The notes beneath the pieces were generated by a model, which did no database searches, was not told the origin of the DNA, and was given only the letters and a program-made list of their open reading frames with translations. Source: an uncultured Lachnospiraceae bacterium (GTDB taxonomy: Bacteria > Bacillota > Clostridia > Lachnospirales > Lachnospiraceae). From it: a stretch of 9,933 nt of DNA. How positions within the stretch are numbered: position 1 is the first letter of the stretch; each line of letters starts with the position of its first letter. Both the position numbers and the translations under genes were made by a program. Location: assembly GCA_910587935.1 (NCBI GenBank), contig CAJUNP010000060.1:1-9933 (forward strand). The letters run 5' to 3'. Positions 1 to 4,745 of the stretch are shown piece after piece.

Positions 1-24
1 TTTTCAAAGAACAGTTATCGTTCA

Positions 25-41
25 AAAAGGACGTACCTTTT
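25..41 (-). terminator. Possible weak terminator hairpin after the 40-codon ORF
   Basis: On the minus strand AAAAGG, a 5-nt loop and CCTTTT form a 6-bp stem followed by one more T, starting 11 nt beyond the stop codon at 52-54. The stem is short and has only two G-C pairs, so it would be weak. Its position right behind a stop codon is the main argument for it; it could equally be chance in AT-rich DNA. Confidence 0.25.
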
Positions 42-51
42 GACACCTAAA

Positions 52-174
52 TCATGTAATAAACAGTAATACCTTTTTATTCTTCTTCCGTTTGAAAAAA
101 ATTCCCATATAACGAATGATAATCAGGATCAAAAACAAATTGCACAGACAATTCAGTCCTTTTTCTATCCACAT
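52..174 (-). pseudogene. 40-codon membrane ORF, probable N-terminal remnant of a GHKL-type sensor kinase
   Basis: The ATG at 172-174 follows the stop of the LytTR regulator by 1 nt, and the frame ends at TGA 52-54. The product is a short polar start, a hydrophobic segment (residues about 10-27, including NLFLILIIIRYMGIFF) and a basic stretch KRKKNKK, then it stops. LytTR regulators are commonly followed directly by a multi-pass GHKL sensor kinase, and such kinases begin with a membrane helix and a basic loop like this. I infer that this is the beginning of such a kinase whose remainder was lost. No continuation is evident in another frame within positions 1-51. The alternative is a genuine 40-residue single-span membrane peptide. 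The translation is certain; the kinase assignment is an inference from context. Confidence 0.45.
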
Positions 175-175
175 T

Positions 176-898
176 CTATTTTCGATCCTTTCCCTTTTGT
201 TTCAAAATGATTTCTCTGACCTCCTTGCGGCGCGCTCTGCTGATTACCAGGATCTCCTGATTCATCATAACCACTTCTCCATAACTGTATTTTTTGACAT
301 AATTTCTGTTTATCACATAAGACTGGCTGATTGCGGTAAAGCAATCCGGCAATTGTAAAATAATTTCCCTTAATCTTCCGTAAAACTCTTCTTCCCTGCC
401 ATCCGTAAGCGCTATATTGATCTTTTTTCTGTCGCTGTAAAGATACAGGATATCTTCGCAAAATACTTGATACATATGTTTCCGTTTCTGATATCTTAAA
501 CAATATCCTGAACCCCGAAGCTGTTCCATGCCCCGCATTATAACCTTATACACCTTTTCATAGGTCAGGGGTTTAATCAGAAAATCATAAGGCTGAACCT
601 GAAAAAGTTCCATGGCGTAACTTTGATCGGAAGAAATATAAATCAACAAAGTTCGATAGTCCCTTTGTTTTTCCCGAATATACTTCCCGATTCCCACACC
701 GCTCAGATCCCTCAAATGGATATCCAGAAACAGGAAATCGTATTTGTTTTTATTTTCCAACTGCTTTAACAATAACGCACCGCTGAGAAAATATCCGACT
801 TCCCATTGTTCCCCAACATCTTCCTGTACTTTTTCAAGAACTTGTTTTAATTTAACACAGGTTTGTTCCTCATCATCGCAAATTGCTATTTTATACAT
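176..898 (-). CDS. LytTR-family response regulator (LytR/AgrA type)
   Basis: This encodes a 240-residue two-component response regulator, the usual length for the family. Residues 1-120 are a receiver domain: acidic pair D8-D9, phospho-acceptor D59 in FLDIHL, and conserved lysine K109 in the sequence IKP. Residues about 130-236 are a LytTR DNA-binding domain with the typical segments ILYLYSDRKKINI and FTAISQSYVINRNYVKK. Family members are phosphorylated by a GHKL-type histidine kinase and bind direct repeats in promoters, often controlling peptide production, quorum sensing or surface functions. The ATG at 898 is preceded by AGGGG with a 6-nt spacer. The gene lies 48 bp behind the XRE regulator on the same strand, so they may be co-transcribed. 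The expected kinase partner is reduced to 40 codons here, so the protein must either use a kinase elsewhere or be an orphan. The specific target is unknown. Confidence 0.93.
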   Translation of the reverse strand: MYKIAICDDEEQTCVKLKQVLEKVQEDVGEQWEVGYFLSGALLLKQLENKNKYDFLFLDIHLRDLSGVGIGKYIREKQRDYRTLLIYISSDQSYAMELFQVQPYDFLIKPLTYEKVYKVIMRGMEQLRGSGYCLRYQKRKHMYQVFCEDILYLYSDRKKINIALTDGREEEFYGRLREIILQLPDCFTAISQSYVINRNYVKKYSYGEVVMMNQEILVISRARRKEVREIILKQKGKDRK

Positions 899-946
899 CC
901 TTTTCCCCTAAAGTACTATTGCACTGTATAGATTTGATCATTCTAT

Positions 947-1279
947 TTACGGTTCCTCCGGGCCATGACTCAGCATTGCATCCAAAACACGAAATACCTT
1001 ATCCTGTTCCGCACCCGGAAGTTCCTTCATCTTTTCCAGATATTTCGACATTCTTACTTCATATCCTTTGTTGACCACACCGCACAAAAGCTCGTCAGAA
1101 GCCGCATCCAACGCATTTGCAATACGAATGAATGTTTCCATACTCGGCATTTTTTCGCCCCGTTCAATCATACCGATATAGGTTGCGCTCACATCCACCT
1201 TCTCGGCAAGAAATTCCTGCTTCCAGGACTTGTCCTGTCTCTTCTTTCTGATATTTTTTCCAATACTTGACATATCCAT
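947..1279 (-). CDS. XRE-family helix-turn-helix transcriptional regulator
   Basis: This is a 110-residue Cro/C1-type repressor-like protein. Residues about 6-65 form the HTH domain: IGKNIRKKRQDKSWKQEFLA, then VDVSATYIGMIERGEKMPSM, then the last helix TFIRIANALDAASDELL. The remaining 45 residues (KYLEKMKELPGAEQDKVFRVLDAM in two parts) look like a short helical tail often seen in small Clostridia regulators of this class. The start at 1279 is chosen because GAGG lies 7 nt upstream; a second ATG two codons later is possible. It precedes the LytTR regulator on the same strand. Three TACAGT boxes lie in its upstream region and could be operators for it or for the LytTR protein. Its ligand and targets cannot be read from the sequence. 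Confidence 0.9.
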   Translation of the reverse strand: MDMSSIGKNIRKKRQDKSWKQEFLAEKVDVSATYIGMIERGEKMPSMETFIRIANALDAASDELLCGVVNKGYEVRMSKYLEKMKELPGAEQDKVFRVLDAMLSHGPEEP

Positions 1280-1305
1280 GATATCGCCTCTGACGGTTAT
1301 TTTTA

Positions 1306-1373
1306 TACAGTTAGTGTATCCTAAATATTCTTTCGCATACAGTAACCAATAGAGTTTTATTATAACTTACAGT
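1306..1373. promoter_or_regulatory. Three TACAGT boxes at about 30-bp spacing upstream of the XRE gene
   Basis: TACAGT occurs on the plus strand at 1306-1311, 1338-1343 and 1368-1373, that is, 32 and 30 bp apart, close to three helical turns. The first box reads TACAGTTAG, which resembles the ACAGTT core known for AgrA/LytTR binding sites. A reverse-orientation copy (ACTGTATA, 923-930) lies between the XRE and LytTR genes. This suggests an operator region for one of the two neighbouring regulators. It is a pattern seen by eye in AT-rich DNA, so chance is possible. Confidence 0.35.
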
Positions 1374-1447
1374 ATGTTCACAGCTCTTTTTAAATCAATT
1401 TAAGCCTGCCGGAACCGTCTGCCAGATCATGCAGATACAAGGGAAAT

Positions 1448-1490
1448 TAAAAACAGCGGCAAGTCCCTGACGGAACCCCCGCTGTTTTTA
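1448..1490. terminator. Isolated bidirectional terminator-like hairpin
   Basis: TAAAAACAGCGG (1448-1459) and CCGCTGTTTTTA (1479-1490) are perfectly complementary over 12 bp around a 19-nt loop. The G-C core with A-run and T-run flanks is the form of an intrinsic terminator readable in both directions. It lies between divergent genes and upstream of the likely promoter of the DUF885 gene, so no annotated gene needs it. It may end a small RNA or mark a lost gene. The hairpin is certain; its role is not. Confidence 0.6.
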
Positions 1491-1545
1491 ACGTATGCCG
1501 GTATTTTTTAGTGAAAGTTTGTTCTATTCTACCCAATTTCTGCCA

Positions 1546-1551
1546 TATAAT
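1546..1551 (+). promoter_or_regulatory. Probable -10 element for the DUF885 gene
   Basis: A perfect TATAAT lies 28 bp before the ATG at 1580, with ribosome binding site GGAAGG at 1569-1574. No convincing -35 hexamer is seen at the standard distance, so the promoter may be weak or activator-dependent. If it is used, the mRNA leader is only about 20 nt. Confidence 0.45.
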
Positions 1552-1579
1552 AGGTTAACCTGCTATCCGGAAGGTTTTT

Positions 1580-3469
1580 ATGAAAAAGAAATTTATTAAA
1601 CAGCTGCTTTTTCCGTTATTGCTATTATTGACTTTCATAATTTTCGTTATCTTTCTGTTTGTTTACCGCAGAGACGAACGCCTGTATACGGAGCTTACCG
1701 CCGAACTGTTAAAAAACGAACTGCTTCCGAATACGCTCAATATGCACTATACCATGGCTTATCCTGAAAATTACGGAATTTATTCTTATAAGGCATCGCT
1801 GCCCGAATATTCTAAAAGGCAGGAGTTGTTTTCTCATGCCCAATTGGAAAATTATCTTTATTCTCTTTCAAAAATTAACGCCGATAAGCTGAAATCCGAG
1901 GACGCTTATACGCTGGACCTGCTGATTTCTTATCTGAAAAATTCCATAACCGGCGCTTCCTTTCTCTATTATGACGAGCCGCTTTCTCCCGGATCAGGAA
2001 CGCAGAACCAGCTTCCCATATTGCTGGCCGAATACACTTTTCGCAGTAAGCGGGATGTTGAAGATTATCTGGCTATTCTGGATCAGACCGATAATTATTT
2101 CAATGGACTGATCCTGTACGAACAGGAAAAATCCGACGCCGGCCTGTTTATGCCGAATTACTCAGCCGAAAAGGTAAGAAGCCAGTGCAAGGCCATTCTG
2201 GACGCGGATTCCTTAAATGCCGGCACACATTTTCTGCAGACAACGTTTGAGGAAAGACTGCAGGAACTGTACGAAAAAAATATAATCAGCGAGAAAGAAA
2301 TGACAAACTATATGGCAGTTAACAACCGGCTGCTTTCCACCGTCATGCTACCCGCATATGAAGCGCTTTCCGACGCTTTGTTTTTGCTGGAGGATACCGG
2401 CGTTAATCCTAATGGCCTTGCCCACTATCCCGACGGAAAAGCTTATTACGAATATCTTGTATACAAATCCACCGGAAGCAGCCGCTCCTTAGAAGATATA
2501 AAAAGCATGCTGTATCAAAAATTTGATGAGGAATACCGTATACTGCAGGAGCTTTACGCCGGACACTCTGCTTCTTCCGCAAAGCTTTCCGGCCTGTCCG
2601 AATCCTTGCAGTTCCCTCTTTCCGCCCCGGACGAAATGCTTAAGAATCTGTTCGGACAAATGACTGCCGACTTTCCCGATTTTCCTCTTGAAAAAGAGCA
2701 GGCGCCGCCTCTGTGCGAGGTAAAAGCGGTTTCCGAAAAACTGGAGCCTTTTTCTGCACCTGCTTTTTACCTGACGCCGCCTTTGGACGACAGCAGCAGC
2801 AATGTAATTTATATAAATAAGCAGGACTGCCCCTCAGGCCTGGAGCTTTATACCACACTGGCTCATGAAGGATATCCAGGACATTTATATCAGGCCGTGT
2901 ATTTTCAGCTTTTCAGCCGGAAAATGGATCTGAATCCTGTGCGTGAACTGATGTGGTACGGCGGATATCTGGAAGGCTGGGCGTTGTATACGGAATTTTT
3001 GTCTTACGATTACGCCATGAAGCTGATGGAGGAAAAAGGTTATTCCGAAGCCGCCCTGGTCTGTGAAGCAGGGAAACATAACCGCAGCCTGCAGCTTTGC
3101 CTCTATTCCATTCTGGATATTGCGATACATTATGACGGAGCCTCACCGGAAGATACGGCACAGCTTCTTTCCAGCTTCGGCATCCGCGACCCCCTGGCGC
3201 ATCAGACCGTTTATCAATACATAGTGGAGGAACCGGCCAATTATCTGAAATATTATCTGGGCTACCTTGAAATACTTATATTAAAAGAAAAAGCCCGCAC
3301 TCTCTGGAGCACGGACTATGAAGACCGGAAATTTCATCAGTTCTTTCTGGAATGTGGTCCCTCGGACTTTGAAAATCTCGAAAAACGGCTGGGAAACACT
3401 TCCCATGAAAAAGAAACTGCGCCGGTTTTGCAGCTTTCCCGCTATTCTTCCATCATTTGTTCGAGATAG
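1580..3469 (+). CDS. Membrane-anchored DUF885 family protein (zinc metallopeptidase-like)
   Basis: The 629-residue product begins with a basic MKKKFIKQ followed by a long hydrophobic helix (residues about 9-29) and then YRRDER, so it is probably held in the membrane by its N-terminus with the rest outside. The DUF885 signature is in the C-terminal half: HEGYPGH at residues 429-435, a HExx(P)GH-type metal-binding motif, followed by EGWALYTE at 465-472. Near the end PANYLKYYLGYLEI (553-566) fits the conserved closing helix of the family. DUF885 proteins are widespread but poorly characterised; the HE...H motif and the conserved downstream glutamate suggest a zinc-dependent peptidase, which is an inference. 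The start is supported by GGAAGG five bases upstream. Its last 28 bp overlap the 3' end of the convergent nuclease gene, and no terminator is visible between them. The hydrophilic tail after residue about 605 is not conserved in any way I recognise. Confidence 0.88.
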   Translation: MKKKFIKQLLFPLLLLLTFIIFVIFLFVYRRDERLYTELTAELLKNELLPNTLNMHYTMAYPENYGIYSYKASLPEYSKRQELFSHAQLENYLYSLSKINADKLKSEDAYTLDLLISYLKNSITGASFLYYDEPLSPGSGTQNQLPILLAEYTFRSKRDVEDYLAILDQTDNYFNGLILYEQEKSDAGLFMPNYSAEKVRSQCKAILDADSLNAGTHFLQTTFEERLQELYEKNIISEKEMTNYMAVNNRLLSTVMLPAYEALSDALFLLEDTGVNPNGLAHYPDGKAYYEYLVYKSTGSSRSLEDIKSMLYQKFDEEYRILQELYAGHSASSAKLSGLSESLQFPLSAPDEMLKNLFGQMTADFPDFPLEKEQAPPLCEVKAVSEKLEPFSAPAFYLTPPLDDSSSNVIYINKQDCPSGLELYTTLAHEGYPGHLYQAVYFQLFSRKMDLNPVRELMWYGGYLEGWALYTEFLSYDYAMKLMEEKGYSEAALVCEAGKHNRSLQLCLYSILDIAIHYDGASPEDTAQLLSSFGIRDPLAHQTVYQYIVEEPANYLKYYLGYLEILILKEKARTLWSTDYEDRKFHQFFLECGPSDFENLEKRLGNTSHEKETAPVLQLSRYSSIICSR

Positions 3470-3906
3470 CCGCGGTCCCATAACAGAATTTTAAGCTTTG
3501 CCGCCGCTTCCACTGCCGGAGCCGTAAAATACTGGTTCGTCAATACGGCTCCCACCATCCGGTCGTAATAATCCCTGCCCGCATGGGCCTCCTGTACTGC
3601 TTTTACGCCGATCGGCCCGTGATAGCATTTGCACTGGACCGCATACGTTACGCCGTCTTTTTCGGCCAATATATCCGCTCCGTAATCTCCGCTTCCCCTG
3701 GTAACTTCCACGTCCAGAAACCCTCTTCTTTTCATTAGGTCCGCACAAAAATATTCAAAATCATGCCCTTCCATATTATCTACTTCGGAAGAGTAAAATT
3801 TCCTGCGTCTGCGGTGTAAATATAAAAACAGCAAAATCCCCGCCAACGCCACAAGCGCCGCCGGAACCAGCAGGAATCCTTCTTTAATCCACCCGTATTC
3901 TTCCAT
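3442..3906 (-). CDS. Membrane-anchored Mrr-type restriction endonuclease-like protein
   Basis: The 154-residue protein has a hydrophobic helix at residues about 10-30 followed by HRRRRK, then an Mrr_cat-type nuclease domain (residues about 43-148). The domain starts with EGHDFEYFCADLMKRRGF and carries the PD-(D/E)XK-like core: GSGDYGADIL (catalytic D78) and then AVQCKCY (Q91-x-K93). The residues needed for metal-dependent DNA cleavage therefore appear intact. Mrr-family nucleases cut modified or foreign DNA; small membrane-anchored versions are common in Firmicutes and their role is not settled. The start at 3906 is supported by AAAGGA about 12 nt upstream, a slightly long spacing. The gene lies 107 bp behind spmB on the same strand and overlaps the DUF885 gene tail-to-tail by 28 bp. 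The domain call is firm; a defence function is inference. Confidence 0.85.
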   Translation of the reverse strand: MEEYGWIKEGFLLVPAALVALAGILLFLYLHRRRRKFYSSEVDNMEGHDFEYFCADLMKRRGFLDVEVTRGSGDYGADILAEKDGVTYAVQCKCYHGPIGVKAVQEAHAGRDYYDRMVGAVLTNQYFTAPAVEAAAKLKILLWDRGYLEQMMEE

Positions 3907-4013
3907 AACCGTTTTATAATCCTTTGTAATATAAATATTTATCTTATTTTACCATATTTATCTTCTCCCTTACCAGCAAAACATATTATCACATGAAATT
4001 CCGCCAATCCTTC

Positions 4014-4559
4014 TTATGTCATCACCCCTGCCAAAACAACGCTGGCAGCAATCCCCGCCAGCGTACTGATCAGCGCTCCGCTTAAAGTCCATTTCGTCTT
4101 TGTCACCTTTGCCGCCATATAGTAAACGGACAGTGTATAAAAAATAGTCTCGGTACAGCTCATCATAATGGAGGTCATAAGGCCCGCATAAGAATCTGTT
4201 CCATGGGTTTTAAAAATATCAAGAACCAGTCCGGTAGCAGCGGATGACGAAAACATTTTAACGAATATCAACGGTACAATATCCGCCGGAATTCCTATCC
4301 CCTCCGTTGCTTTTCCTATGAGACTTCCGAGAAAGTTCAGAAAACCGGAAGCCCGCAGCACTCCCACGGCTACCATAAGTCCAATCAGCGTCGGCATGAT
4401 CTGCACCACTGTCTTTAGGCCGTCTTTGGCGCCCCTGATAAAGTCTTCATAAACCTTGCTTTTGGACAGCAGACCATACGCCACAATGTAAAAAATAATC
4501 ACGGGAATAATAATATTGGAAATGTTTGTTAATACGTTAAGCATCCGGCATACATCCAT
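4014..4559 (-). CDS. spmB: Spore maturation protein B
   Basis: The 181-residue polytopic membrane protein matches SpmB of the nucleoside-recognition (Gate) domain group. Visible family features are KVYEDFIRGAKDGLKT (35-50), VGVLRASG (65-72), the segment VKMFSSSAATGLVLDIF (100-116), and GTDSYAGLM followed by SCTETIFYTLSVYY (134-147). SpmA and SpmB act together in the developing spore and are needed for normal core dehydration and heat resistance in Bacillus; the transported substrate is not known. spmB normally follows spmA, but no spmA is present upstream, where a divergent gene begins. The start is uncertain: the ATG at 4559 and one five codons later both lack a good ribosome binding site, while a perfect AGGAGG lies 43 nt upstream of the first ATG with no usable start codon behind it. 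Confidence 0.92.
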   Translation of the reverse strand: MDVCRMLNVLTNISNIIIPVIIFYIVAYGLLSKSKVYEDFIRGAKDGLKTVVQIMPTLIGLMVAVGVLRASGFLNFLGSLIGKATEGIGIPADIVPLIFVKMFSSSAATGLVLDIFKTHGTDSYAGLMTSIMMSCTETIFYTLSVYYMAAKVTKTKWTLSGALISTLAGIAASVVLAGVMT

Positions 4560-4626
4560 GCGGGTTATCTTTATAATTTATGAAAAACGGGAAAAGAAAA
4601 TACCTCCTATCCCCATCTGCAAACAG

Positions 4627-4655
4627 TTGAAAAATGTTTTAATTTCTAATATAAT
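4627..4655 (+). promoter_or_regulatory. Sigma-A-type promoter for the REC/HD-GYP/GGDEF gene
   Basis: TTGAAA (4627-4632) and TATAAT (4650-4655) are separated by exactly 17 bp, a near-perfect vegetative promoter. Transcription would begin near 4662 and give a leader of about 84 nt before the ATG at 4746. Its -10 element overlaps that of the divergent spmB promoter. Confidence 0.7.
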
Positions 4656-4677
4656 ATAAGATATAATAATTTTACAA
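4648..4677 (-). promoter_or_regulatory. spmB: Possible promoter for spmB overlapping the divergent one
   Basis: On the minus strand TTGTAA (4677-4672) and TATATT (4653-4648) are 18 bp apart. The -10 hexamer shares four base pairs with the plus-strand -10. The leader would be about 80 nt. In Bacillus spmB is expressed under a sporulation sigma factor, so a vegetative-type promoter here is only a candidate; the AT-richness makes chance matches likely. Confidence 0.35.
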
Positions 4678-4715
4678 TTTGCATGTTTTACCTGCATGAT
4701 ATTTTTTATTTGAAG

Positions 4716-4731
4716 CATCTTGGTTAAGATG
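4716..4731 (+). promoter_or_regulatory. Small leader hairpin just before the ribosome binding site
   Basis: CATCTT, loop GGTT and AAGATG make a perfect 6-bp stem that ends 4 nt before the run of six G residues (4736-4741) serving as ribosome binding site for the ATG at 4746. It may tune translation. No known riboswitch core is recognisable in this leader. Confidence 0.3.
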
Positions 4732-4745
4732 ACCTGGGGGGCTCT

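Noticed and set aside
4662..4745. A c-di-GMP riboswitch in the leader of the HD-GYP/GGDEF gene
   Set aside because: The leader is about 84 nt, AT-rich, and lacks any recognisable conserved core of the known c-di-GMP aptamers; only a small 6-bp hairpin is seen.
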